Below are positions 19,157-27,803 of a DNA stretch of 64,000 bases, piece after piece. The DNA comes from Lacihabitans sp. CCS-44 (GTDB taxonomy: Bacteria; Bacteroidota; Bacteroidia; Cytophagales; Spirosomataceae): NCBI RefSeq assembly GCF_024343735.1, contig NZ_RJUE01000066.1, forward strand, positions 203,876 through 267,875, written 5' to 3'. Under the pieces are notes generated by a model, which had not been told where the DNA came from, searched no databases, and saw only the letters and a program-made list of their open reading frames with translations. Within the stretch, counting starts at the first letter, position 1; every line of letters starts with the position of its first letter. Position numbers and translations under genes: made by a program.

Positions 19157-21007
19157 TTAATAATTGCCTAATTCTTCTAATTGTAATTTATATAAAAAAG
19201 CAGTTGTTTTTGCTGTTTTCACTATTTTTTTTGCTACTTCCATATCCATAGCCGGGTGATTTAGTGCCTGCTCGAGGTTATGGAAATGGTTTTCGTCGGC
19301 CATGCCATGATACGTAAAAAAAGACACTTGATCTTCTTTTAAATGTAATTGGTCTTGTATAAGATTGCCCCAAAATGCCGCTAAACGCTTGCCTATGCCT
19401 TCAATGATAAACATGGCTCCAAGTAGATCAATCGGATTGTTTTTGCTGGCTTGTTGAAACATGAATGAACTCAATGCCAAGCTACCAATGTTTTTTTCTT
19501 GTGTCTGTATTTTTTCTAAGGACTCTCCTAATGCCACAAAGTTTCGTTCAAGCATTTGGTAATCTTTATGCTCAGCAGCGGTGTGTCTAATAAAAGCTGA
19601 CCTGAGTTCAAACAAATCTATATCTATGTTTGAGGCAGCTCTAGAAATCCACTGGGAACCATCAATTACTTGTTGTCTTAAATCATGCAAAAGCAACTTA
19701 TAGTCATTAATATGAAGTGTACCAGCATGTATTTTTTCTACAATGGGTACTTTAAGAAGTTTACATTCAAAGTCAATCCAAATTTGGGTCAGTTGACGAA
19801 CAAGCCACTCCGAAGTAGGATTTTGGTTAACTACCAATTCGGGAGCTTCGATTTTACGAAGTTCATATTTTGGTTTTTCAACATTATCATTCCCAACAAC
19901 CGTCAGTTTAATAAATGAAGTTATGAAACGTCCACTCTCTGGCACCATACACAATATAGTTTGCCCATTTTTGAGTTTTCCAGAATACATAAGTTCCTCA
20001 AGCATAATAAATATAGATGCTGCACCAGTATTGCCTTTGTAATGAAGATTGGTGAACCATTTTTGCTCGGGTATATTTGCACCGCCTTTTAGCAACAGTT
20101 CTTTAATAGGCTCTTTGAAAAACTCAGACGAATAATGACAACAAAACCAGTCTATTTCAGAGGTTTGAATCATTTTTTTGTCGATTAACTCAAAAAAATG
20201 GCTGACGCCTTTCTTAACTAGGTTGTCTAAAATCCGAATGTCTTGTTTAAGATTTAATGCTCCAGCTTTAGAGGCCGATTCATAGTCAGGGTAATCGAGC
20301 CATGTTTTTTCTGTCTCGTTTTTGTTGTCTATTTTGCCAGTGTACATACAAACAGGAAACTCCGCGGCGTTTGATTGTAAATCCACCCATTCTACTTTTA
20401 GTGATATACTATCCGTGTTTTTTTTGTTTTGGAGTACCATAGCACCTGCACCATCAGAGAGCATCCATCGTAAAAATTCAGTATCAAACGGCAACGATGT
20501 AAGGTTTTGTGCTTCAAAGCGGCTTGCTTTAAATAAGCGACTCGAAAACTCGCTCCCTACAACTATAGCATTGGTTTTGTCATTGCTTTTTATTTGTAAA
20601 AACGCATTTTTAAGTGCCATCACTCCGCTGGCACAAACGCTTTGAAAGCTGGCAATTTCGCATTTGGGGTAATTTAAAGCCGCATGAATCATACTTGCAA
20701 AACCCGGAACAGGCAAATCTGCTTGCGTAGTACCGCTGGCTATCATTTCTACTTCTTGTGCACGCAAATTGCTTTTTTTTATTGCCTCTTTTATGGCATT
20801 TGTGGCCATTTCGGTATTGGAGTGGGTACTTTCTTGGTTTCTGTCTAAGGCAAAATACCTCTGTTTTATTCCATTCTGTTTTAGAATCCGCTCCTTAATT
20901 TTTGACGATTTCGTATCGATTCTGCCCAAATAATCTTCAATTTCGGAATTTTCAATAGGCTTATTGGGCAAAAAAACACCCATACTGGTTATAAAAACGT
21001 CATTCAT
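19157..21007 (-). CDS. Fusion of a ketoacyl-ACP synthase III (FabH-like) and a heme-oxygenase-like diiron oxidase domain
   Basis: 616 residues, two enzymes in one chain. Residues 1-370 are a thiolase-fold condensing enzyme with the KAS III triad: Cys125 (FQSVCASGVMALKNAF), His291 (WFCCHYSSEFF) and Asn326 (YKGNTGAASIF). Residues about 395-616 are all helical and resemble heme-oxygenase-like diiron oxidases (UndA/SznF/CADD type). They carry HTAAEHKDY near 475-483, Glu536 in FIIEGIGKRLAAFW, and the third-helix ligand set HxxxDxxH at His567, Asp571 and His574. It probably condenses an acyl-thioester and oxidises the product; substrate and product unknown. The exact ligands in the first diiron helix are not clear to me. 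Divergent from a LytTR gene. Confidence 0.88.
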   Translation of the reverse strand: MNDVFITSMGVFLPNKPIENSEIEDYLGRIDTKSSKIKERILKQNGIKQRYFALDRNQESTHSNTEMATNAIKEAIKKSNLRAQEVEMIASGTTQADLPVPGFASMIHAALNYPKCEIASFQSVCASGVMALKNAFLQIKSNDKTNAIVVGSEFSSRLFKASRFEAQNLTSLPFDTEFLRWMLSDGAGAMVLQNKKNTDSISLKVEWVDLQSNAAEFPVCMYTGKIDNKNETEKTWLDYPDYESASKAGALNLKQDIRILDNLVKKGVSHFFELIDKKMIQTSEIDWFCCHYSSEFFKEPIKELLLKGGANIPEQKWFTNLHYKGNTGAASIFIMLEELMYSGKLKNGQTILCMVPESGRFITSFIKLTVVGNDNVEKPKYELRKIEAPELVVNQNPTSEWLVRQLTQIWIDFECKLLKVPIVEKIHAGTLHINDYKLLLHDLRQQVIDGSQWISRAASNIDIDLFELRSAFIRHTAAEHKDYQMLERNFVALGESLEKIQTQEKNIGSLALSSFMFQQASKNNPIDLLGAMFIIEGIGKRLAAFWGNLIQDQLHLKEDQVSFFTYHGMADENHFHNLEQALNHPAMDMEVAKKIVKTAKTTAFLYKLQLEELGNY

Positions 21008-21459
21008 GGTTTTAAAAATTCGTTAATTGTTAAAAGTCTCGTAGAATCTTTTTGTAGAGAATTGCATATGTTGGAAATGGAGAATAACCTTTGAAATTGA
21101 GCCACATACATCTGGTTTTCAAAAGATTTCAATGTATAATTCTAGCTCATTTTTTTTCGAAAAATTTAAATTTCCTACAAATGTACTTCGAAAGTTAACT
21201 CATTGAATAAAAAACATTTTCTGCTGTATAAGGGAGAGTAATTTGGCGTTTTACACAAACTTACCCTAGTAATATTAGAAAAACTTGTATTGAAAAAGTG
21301 AATTTGGGAATTGCTTTTCAATAAATCCACTAGGTAGTTTCAATGCTTCCAAATTATTGGAACCAATAATTATTCCTCCCTATAATTAGTGATACCGCCG
21401 AATAATAATCTTTCGGAGATTTGTAACGTAAACAAATTCAAACTTTTGCCGACAATATC
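21008..21459. other. Divergent intergenic region, 452 bp, without a gene
   Basis: AT-rich region separating the KAS III fusion gene (minus) and the LytTR gene (plus). It must hold both promoters. The only clear structure is the palindrome at 21352-21371. A -7-like AATCTTTC sits at 21407-21414. No ORF of note on either strand. Confidence 0.6.
21352..21371 (+). promoter_or_regulatory. Palindromic candidate operator upstream of the LytTR gene
   Basis: AATTATTGGAACCAATAATT is a perfect 9-base inverted repeat around AA. It ends 36 bases before the -7-like AATCTTTC (21407) and 89 bases before the LytTR ATG, a typical activator or repressor position. Confidence 0.5.
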
Positions 21460-21771
21460 ATGGAAACACAAATACCTATAGGTGGCAGAAAAACTGTAAA
21501 TCCTCAAGAGTTAATTAGTCTTAAAGGTGAGATTAATTACACTACTGTGAGTTTTCAAAACGGCAGACGAAAGGAAACCGTAGCCACCACACTCAAAAGA
21601 ATCCAAGAACAACTGCAGCCTTTCCCAAACTTCTACAGAGTTACTAAATCCACCATCATAAACCTTGATTGCATAGAACGCATTAAAAACAACCAAATTT
21701 ATTTGATAAATGGTGAAGTTATAGTGCCTTCACGCAGGAGAGCAAAGGATTTTTTTAATCTAATTAACTAA
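21460..21771 (+). CDS. Stand-alone LytTR DNA-binding regulator
   Basis: 103 residues that consist of little more than a LytTR DNA-binding domain: LISLKGEINYTTVSFQNG, FYRVTKSTIINLDCIERI and the C-terminal VPSRRRAKDF. There is no receiver or membrane segment, so activity must be set by its level, by multimerisation or by another protein. Only 4 bases separate it from the secreted-protein gene that follows, so they form an operon. The product of 54121-54483 has the same layout and a similar SRRRxxDF ending. Target sites unknown; the palindrome at 21352 is a candidate for autoregulation. Confidence 0.9.
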   Translation: METQIPIGGRKTVNPQELISLKGEINYTTVSFQNGRRKETVATTLKRIQEQLQPFPNFYRVTKSTIINLDCIERIKNNQIYLINGEVIVPSRRRAKDFFNLIN

Positions 21772-21775
21772 AAAA

Positions 21776-22819
21776 ATGAAGCTTAAGCAACTGTTATTTC
21801 TTACATTATTTTTAGCTGCTATTCAGCAAATGAAAGCCCAAGTAATAATCAATGGAACTACTTTTCCTATTCTGGGAGCTGGTACGAGCAGTCCGTTTGA
21901 TACAGGAATAAACTACTATGGATTCGATGCTGCGGTCGGTCTATTTGGAGGTGATGTTTACCTTTTTAGAAGGGATAACTATTGGTACATGGCTCAAAGG
22001 GGAATAGGTGTTATGGAGTCCGTAAATGTTTATTTGAGCCTTAGAACGGTTTTGCCCTATCCCACCAATTTTCCGCCAGATTGTGCACAATGGCAAAGCT
22101 ATGGAACAAGTCCCGGAGTTTTATGGTCAGGTTATCCAACCTCATCTCCAACGGCTCCGGCAGGGTCTGTTCAAAACTTAAGCATCACTGGATCCACAGT
22201 TAGTGCTGGGCCTGGTACATCCACTGCCACCTTCCCAGAATATATTGATTTGTCGACTAAGTCAACCAATGATATTCTTTCATTTAGCAATAACCCAGGT
22301 CGCCTATTATACAATATGTGTGATAACGCCATTCAATACAATGATGGCTTGGCTTGGAAATCCGTTTGGCCAAACAAGTTGAATTATCCAATAAATCTAA
22401 ATCAGGCACTTGAGTTTGGCAATACAAATACCCAAATAGTAGGTAGGAATCCAATGAGTTTGTTTAACCAAATCGCCTTCAAAACCGACAATAAGGATAG
22501 GCTAGTTTTAGAGAAAGACAATACAAGTAATTTCTCTACCATTAACCTAAAAAGTTCTTTTAGTGTACCTTATGTGTTAAAAACTACGAATTATACCATT
22601 TCGGAAGATGATCACATTGTGGTTTTTCAAGGTACAACTGCACAGACTTTTACCCTTCCTGCACCCAGTTCTACTAGGGGCAGGTTACTGATTATTGTAA
22701 ACACTACCTCGCTAAATCTAAATCTTTCGCACAATGTGATAGGGTTGGGAACGGTGTTGTCACCCGGTCAGAGGGCAAGTATTTTGTCAATAAACACAGA
22801 TTGGCTAAAGGTAAACTAG
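21776..22819 (+). CDS. Secreted protein of unknown function, co-transcribed with a LytTR regulator
   Basis: 347-residue exported protein with signal peptide 1-21 (QQMKAQ). The sequence is Ser/Thr/Asn/Gly-rich with aromatic residues. Its C-terminal third (YTISEDDHIVVFQGTTAQTFTLP ... GRLLIIVNTTSLNLNLSHN) looks like the beta-stranded tail segment of phage-type or surface structural proteins. No enzyme motif. Its role may be surface attachment; that is inference from composition and from the regulator just upstream. Confidence 0.7.
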   Translation: MKLKQLLFLTLFLAAIQQMKAQVIINGTTFPILGAGTSSPFDTGINYYGFDAAVGLFGGDVYLFRRDNYWYMAQRGIGVMESVNVYLSLRTVLPYPTNFPPDCAQWQSYGTSPGVLWSGYPTSSPTAPAGSVQNLSITGSTVSAGPGTSTATFPEYIDLSTKSTNDILSFSNNPGRLLYNMCDNAIQYNDGLAWKSVWPNKLNYPINLNQALEFGNTNTQIVGRNPMSLFNQIAFKTDNKDRLVLEKDNTSNFSTINLKSSFSVPYVLKTTNYTISEDDHIVVFQGTTAQTFTLPAPSSTRGRLLIIVNTTSLNLNLSHNVIGLGTVLSPGQRASILSINTDWLKVN

Positions 22820-23033
22820 CGTATTTGAATATATTTGATTATTGAAATGTACTCACAATTAAGAATGTATAAATTGAACTTACAGATAGTTTAGTGAGGC
22901 AATTTTGGCAGTACATTTAATATTCTTGCAAAAAAGATATGTTTTGATAATTGATACTGATTTTTATCATAGTACTATAGTAAAAAAAAGCATAAATTGA
23001 GTCAGATTTTACATGTAATAAAATTCTAAATAA

Positions 23034-25736
23034 ATGAAATCGATTAAACTCTTAGCCGTACTCTTTCTGCTTTCGAGTAGGTTTTTAGAGGCTCAAATGC
23101 CCTTTAATTATGGCAGCGGAGGGTGGAAATATTACATCAATAATGCTTCTCCACAGTCTCCGCCAAATTTTGGCATATATGACTGGAAATCTCCATCCTA
23201 CAATACCACTGTTGACCCAGCTTGGCAAGTTTCGGCAAATGCACCTTTAGGCTATAATTATTCTACTTTAGGAACGGTAATAATTCCAGGTACCATCCCA
23301 GCCAACAAGCCATTGGTGAGTTATTATAGGCAGACAATTGTGGTGCCTTCTCTTTCGAGCTACACATCTTTGACTCTTAATTCAGTAAGAGATGATGGTA
23401 TTGTTATTTATCTCAACGGAGTCGAGGTTTTTAGGGATAATATGCCTAGCGTATCATCTGTTCCAATACCATTGGCTACCACAGCAGCCTCGAACTGCGT
23501 TGGTTTGGTAGGCGGTTCATGTGCTATTACTGACGTAAATGCACCATCAGTCACCATTTCGGGCTCTACCCTCAGTAGTATTCTTGTTTTGCACCCAACC
23601 TTGAATAACTTGACAATTTCCGCAGAAATTCATCAATTTCCAAGTGTCGCTGGTTCTCCATTATTGACAAGCTCATCTGATTCCTTCTTCGATTTGAACA
23701 TAACGGGTGTATTAGGTTCAGTTGCTCCCACCATCACCCGTGGGCCGTATTTGCAGTTAGCAAATGACGGAACTACAGCCAATAGTAGGCCATCTGAAAC
23801 CACCAAGCAAATAAGATGGACTACAAACGTAGCTTCTGTGGGTGTTGTTAAGGTATGGAAATCAACCGATTTGGCAACTACGGCCTCTGTCTGGACAGGG
23901 GCTTCCAGCACTGACCATATAATTAATATTACTGGACTCAGCCCAAATGTAAAATACTTTTATGAAATAGGTGTAAACAACCCATCTTTTACGAGTTTAG
24001 AGGTTGGTCCCAATAATTATTTCTTAACCGGGCCAATTACAACCGCTGAGGTTACAGCCAAGAAAACGAGAATATGGGTGACAGGCGATGCTGGCTACAG
24101 CCAAAATGGTGACGTTGACTACTCAGGCTTGCCTTTTGCACCGTCATCCGCAAATTATAACGAGGTACAGGATTCAGTACTGACGGGATTCAATACTTGG
24201 ATGACAGAAAATGGTAATCCCCAATTAGATTTTTGGATGTTACTCGGAGATAATGCCTATCTCAATGGAACGAGTACCGAGTATCAAAATTACTTTTTCA
24301 ACCCTTTTCAGTCCTCAAAAATGATGAAACAAGCCACCATCTTTTCTTGTCCCGGAAATCACGACTATTACGAATCAAGGGGAAGTGGTTTGAAGAATTC
24401 TATTCGAAATGGCATTCCTTACAGCTATACCAATATCTATCCAAGCACAAGTTCAACCATAGATATTGTTGATGCAAACTCCAGAAATTATGCTTTTTTT
24501 GAAACTTTTCAAAACCTAGAAAAAGGGCAATCGGGTGGAGTTCCGTCAAATGCAAAAGGGTATTATTCGTTCAATTATGGGAATATCCATTTTGTTAGCT
24601 TAGATAGCTACGGCTCCGAGACCAATGTCAAACTTAGCGAAACATTAGCAAGTGCTCAAAAGACATGGCTCATGGCTGATTTAACAGCAAATGATGCCAA
24701 TTCATTAATCAAATGGACAGTCATTATATTTCATCACCCACCTTACACCAAAGGATCTTATGATTCTGACACAAGAAGGGAATTGCTTGATTTAGCCAAC
24801 AATCTGGTACCTGTTTTTGAAGCTCATAAGGTAGACTTGGTTCTCAATGGCCACAGTCATGTATATGAGCGTTCAAGACAATTAAAAAATCTGTTTGGCT
24901 CACCTGCATACCTGCCACATGCCAACTTTAATTCTTCAGTACATAATATAAATTCCTCTTCGGGAAAATTTGATGGTAGTTCTGACTCATGTCCTTATGT
25001 TTCTACCTCTTCCAACACGGCCTCAGTTAATGGAATAGTTTACGCTATTGTAGGTTCGTCTTCTACAGTTCAGTCGAGTTCTACAATTAGTAGCTTAGCT
25101 GGGCATAATGCAATGCCATACAAAGACTACCTCACAGGGGGGACAATGATTTTAGAAATTGAGAACAACCGACTCGATGCCAAATTTATTAATGAGCTCG
25201 GTAATGTTGGAGACAATTTCACTATCCTCAAAGACGTAAATACTGGCGTTCCAATAGTTAACAACATTCATCAAAACGAACTCCCTGCTGAGAGTCCAGC
25301 TCTACAAAAGATTCAAACACCGGCTTGGCCTGGAGTATCACAGTTTACGCTTACAAATCCTTCTGGTGTTACTTCTAGTCCTTTTGGTCCCGGAGTGGTA
25401 AATGTAACAACACCTGACATAGGTGCTTTGTATACTATCAAAGACCAGTTTGGGTGTCTAAGTCAAACCTATCGCTTCACTTTTAATGGCTCTTGCTGGG
25501 GAAATGTAACCGTAAACAATACATTTTATCCGACCGCAACTCCAGAGGTGGTCAGTTCGTCAGGCATTATCACTAGTACGAGTTTGATTAAAAACATGGC
25601 CAATGTTTCTTTTATATCCAAAGTGCATAATAACTTAGTAACCACCGGCACTGGCGTTCTATTTCAAGCAGAGCTAGGGGCAATTTTTAGCGACACCATA
25701 AATACAAGTATTTCATGCCCGCCGGGTGGCATGTAG
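23034..25736 (+). CDS. Secreted purple-acid-phosphatase-like metallophosphoesterase
   Basis: 900 residues exported by a signal peptide (1-21). Order: a galactose-binding-like beta domain (about 25-225, with VRDDGIVIYLNGVEVFRDN), a Fn3-type purple acid phosphatase N-domain (about 230-320), then a calcineurin-like phosphoesterase with the five metal blocks GDAG (351), GDNAY (405), GNHD (441), HHPPY (567) and GHSHVYER (606). This set implies a dinuclear-metal hydrolase of phosphomonoesters or diesters in the periplasm or outside. The C-terminal 110 residues form a repeat-like beta domain ending in a Cys-containing segment, resembling the end of the 54517-57138 product; I take it as a surface-attachment or sorting domain. 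214 bases separate it from the gene before. Confidence 0.88.
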   Translation: MKSIKLLAVLFLLSSRFLEAQMPFNYGSGGWKYYINNASPQSPPNFGIYDWKSPSYNTTVDPAWQVSANAPLGYNYSTLGTVIIPGTIPANKPLVSYYRQTIVVPSLSSYTSLTLNSVRDDGIVIYLNGVEVFRDNMPSVSSVPIPLATTAASNCVGLVGGSCAITDVNAPSVTISGSTLSSILVLHPTLNNLTISAEIHQFPSVAGSPLLTSSSDSFFDLNITGVLGSVAPTITRGPYLQLANDGTTANSRPSETTKQIRWTTNVASVGVVKVWKSTDLATTASVWTGASSTDHIINITGLSPNVKYFYEIGVNNPSFTSLEVGPNNYFLTGPITTAEVTAKKTRIWVTGDAGYSQNGDVDYSGLPFAPSSANYNEVQDSVLTGFNTWMTENGNPQLDFWMLLGDNAYLNGTSTEYQNYFFNPFQSSKMMKQATIFSCPGNHDYYESRGSGLKNSIRNGIPYSYTNIYPSTSSTIDIVDANSRNYAFFETFQNLEKGQSGGVPSNAKGYYSFNYGNIHFVSLDSYGSETNVKLSETLASAQKTWLMADLTANDANSLIKWTVIIFHHPPYTKGSYDSDTRRELLDLANNLVPVFEAHKVDLVLNGHSHVYERSRQLKNLFGSPAYLPHANFNSSVHNINSSSGKFDGSSDSCPYVSTSSNTASVNGIVYAIVGSSSTVQSSSTISSLAGHNAMPYKDYLTGGTMILEIENNRLDAKFINELGNVGDNFTILKDVNTGVPIVNNIHQNELPAESPALQKIQTPAWPGVSQFTLTNPSGVTSSPFGPGVVNVTTPDIGALYTIKDQFGCLSQTYRFTFNGSCWGNVTVNNTFYPTATPEVVSSSGIITSTSLIKNMANVSFISKVHNNLVTTGTGVLFQAELGAIFSDTINTSISCPPGGM

Positions 25737-25938
25737 AATTGCATTTGTTTAATATTTTTGCTTTTTTTACTTATTCGTCAGAGGTATCTGTTCAAATCTG
25801 TTACCTTTTTCGAATTTGATACAAAGTTTATTGTTGTTGGAATATAAAATTATCCTCAAAAAACTGTCGAAAAGCATTGAAAATGCGGCTTTGATTGGTT
25901 AGAATTGCATCATAATAAATCAAACCAATAGTTTTTAT

Positions 25939-26448
25939 ATGTACAAAATCAGCCGTATTTTCCTTTTTTTGCTTTCTACAATTTGCTTTTCTACTCAAGC
26001 TCAGTCTTTTACTAAAGGTACCAAAACCGTAAATTTAGGCCTTGGATTAGGTTACAGAGGTGTGGGAGTTTTAGGCTCTGTTGAGGTAGCTTTGGTAGAT
26101 GATGTCAGTGTGGGTTTAGTTGGCGGTGTTACGCGTAGAAACTACGGCTATTATGGCTCCAACTGGGGCGTAAACTACATAGTAATAGGAGGTAGAGGCT
26201 CCTACCACTTTAATAAAATCTTGAAAGAATTTGATGTCTCGGTGGACAAACTCGACCCTTACTTGGGCATTACTGCTGGTTTCAGAGGGGTTACTTATGA
26301 TAACAACTACGCTGGATACAACGGTGTAAATGCTGGACTCATGTATGGCGGCTATTTAGGAGCTAGATATCAGTTCAAAGACAAACTGGGTTTTATGGTA
26401 GAGCTTGGTGCCCCTTTTTCATCAGGAGGAATAACTTTTAAGTTTTAA
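25939..26448 (+). CDS. Small outer-membrane beta-barrel protein
   Basis: 169 residues with signal peptide 1-21 (STQAQS). Gly- and Tyr-rich amphipathic strands run to the end, which is the aromatic ...GGITFKF typical of an outer-membrane barrel C-terminus. Length fits an 8-stranded barrel of the OmpX/OmpW size. No enzyme motif. Monocistronic, with gaps of about 200 bases on both sides. Confidence 0.75.
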   Translation: MYKISRIFLFLLSTICFSTQAQSFTKGTKTVNLGLGLGYRGVGVLGSVEVALVDDVSVGLVGGVTRRNYGYYGSNWGVNYIVIGGRGSYHFNKILKEFDVSVDKLDPYLGITAGFRGVTYDNNYAGYNGVNAGLMYGGYLGARYQFKDKLGFMVELGAPFSSGGITFKF

Positions 26449-26651
26449 AACCAAGCTTTTGCAAATTGGAATATTTTTTATTTCAGAGCCTATATTTACC
26501 TCTAAATAAAAAACCTATAGCATTTTTTTAGCTAAAATTTATTCGAACCTTGAATTCTTATTATATTGTGAAAAAAATATGAATATTTAAAAATTCGTAT
26601 ATTATTAATCTTTAATATTGTAAAACGTTAAACATCTAAATTTTTAAAATC

Positions 26652-27086
26652 ATGAAAAAAATCCTTTCCCTAATCACCATTTTGGCATTAAGCTTTACTG
26701 TGGCAACAGCAGCCGAGCCAATAAATTTTGATGCAAAAAACATCGATTCAGAGTTTGAGCAACTTAATAAAATTGAAAAATTCGTTCAAAGTAACGAAGG
26801 CACTACACTTGATAATTTGAAGCACCAAAATTCTGAGTTGTTAGCTAATATAAACATTGAAGCAGATACCGCTTCAGTGGTGGCATCATCTGACCTTCCT
26901 GCAGGAATTCCTGCGTTCTGGTGGGGATGTGTACTTACTATCCTTGGAGTAGTATTGGTTTATGTCTTGACTGACAAAGACAATGCTCAAACTAAAAAGG
27001 CCTTGTTAGGTTGTTTAGTATCTGGAGGTATTTATATCATCTGGTGGATAGTGGTAGCTTCGATAGGAACTGGAAGGTTCTTCTGA
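26652..27086 (+). CDS. Small membrane protein with PAFWWG motif (paralog 1)
   Basis: 144 residues: signal peptide 1-21, a soluble Glu/Asn-rich segment, then PAFWWG at 87-92, two hydrophobic helices (CVLTILGVVLVYVL and IYIIWWIVVASIG) and a short polar link between them holding DKDNAQTKKALLGC. The next gene encodes a clear paralog. A strong terminator follows, so the two copies are separate transcripts. This sits in a neighbourhood with a YidD-like protein and two TPR-DUF5683-like membrane proteins, suggesting a role in envelope or membrane protein biogenesis. The function is not known. Confidence 0.75.
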   Translation: MKKILSLITILALSFTVATAAEPINFDAKNIDSEFEQLNKIEKFVQSNEGTTLDNLKHQNSELLANINIEADTASVVASSDLPAGIPAFWWGCVLTILGVVLVYVLTDKDNAQTKKALLGCLVSGGIYIIWWIVVASIGTGRFF

Positions 27087-27107
27087 TAAAAAACAATATA
27101 CAAAAAG

Positions 27108-27131
27108 ACCCACCCAACGGTGGGTTTTTTT
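27108..27131 (+). terminator. Rho-independent terminator after the first FWWG gene
   Basis: Seven-base stem ACCCACC / GGTGGGT with loop CAAC and seven T at the end. Confidence 0.9.
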
Positions 27132-27259
27132 ATGTCCGACCGGTTCAGTTATTGAATTATTCACATCAACTTAATTGATTTTATTTGACGAAAAAGATTT
27201 TTTGCATGATTTTTGTACAGCTTTAAAAAAATTTATTTTCATCCATAATGTATAATTTC

Positions 27260-27709
27260 ATGAAAAGAATCCTCATTCTTTTAACAAGTATTTGTTTCTC
27301 ACTGAATTCGTTTGCCTCGGAGCCTTTACAAAAAGAAGACTTTTCTGAGGAGTTCAAAAAACTCAATCAACTGGAAGCTATCGTAAATGCCAATCCATCC
27401 ATTACAGTAGACAGTGTCATAAAAGAGCAACCTCAGCTCATGAAAGACTTGGGAATCGACAACAAGGCCAAGTCAAATATTGGTACTGACGATGATTCCA
27501 TGCGTCCAGCTGGTTTTCCTGCATTTTGGTGGGGATTTTGTTTGGGAGTTTGGGGCATTCTTATCGTTTATTTAATCACTGACAACGACAAGGCCGCTAT
27601 AAATAAGACCGTCAAAGGTTGCATAACGGCATCGGCCATTTATGTAGGTGTAGTTGGTTTGTTTTATGTGGTGGCTATTATTGCCGCCGCCGCCACCTCG
27701 ACTTATTGA
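27260..27709 (+). CDS. Small membrane protein with PAFWWG motif (paralog 2)
   Basis: About 149 residues; same design as the preceding gene: signal peptide, acidic segment, PAFWWG followed by two helices (FCLGVWGILIVYLI and IYVGVVGLFYVVAIIAAAA) and an equivalent polar link TDNDKAAINKTVKGC. The start at 27260 (MKRILILLTS) aligns with the first paralog; an upstream ATG at 27248 would add four residues. It is followed by its own terminator just before the LolA-like gene. A recent local duplication is unlikely because the two proteins are clearly diverged. Confidence 0.75.
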   Translation: MKRILILLTSICFSLNSFASEPLQKEDFSEEFKKLNQLEAIVNANPSITVDSVIKEQPQLMKDLGIDNKAKSNIGTDDDSMRPAGFPAFWWGFCLGVWGILIVYLITDNDKAAINKTVKGCITASAIYVGVVGLFYVVAIIAAAATSTY

Positions 27710-27747
27710 AGACTCAGTATAAAATATACCTCAATATTTTCACTAGA

Positions 27748-27781
27748 AATAGTCCAAACTTCAAAACCTTGGGCTATTTTT
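27748..27781 (+). terminator. Rho-independent terminator after the second FWWG gene
   Basis: Ten-base stem AATAGTCCAA / TTGGGCTATT (one G-U pair), an 11-base loop and a short T run. It overlaps the extreme 5' TTG of the next ORF, which is one reason to start that gene later. Confidence 0.75.
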
Positions 27782-27803
27782 GTATATCATAACATTTGAA
27801 AAC

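Noticed and set aside
22851..22884. ACTCACA and ACTTACA before the phosphoesterase gene, similar to arrays A and B
   Set aside because: Spacing is 27 rather than 21 bases and only two copies are seen.
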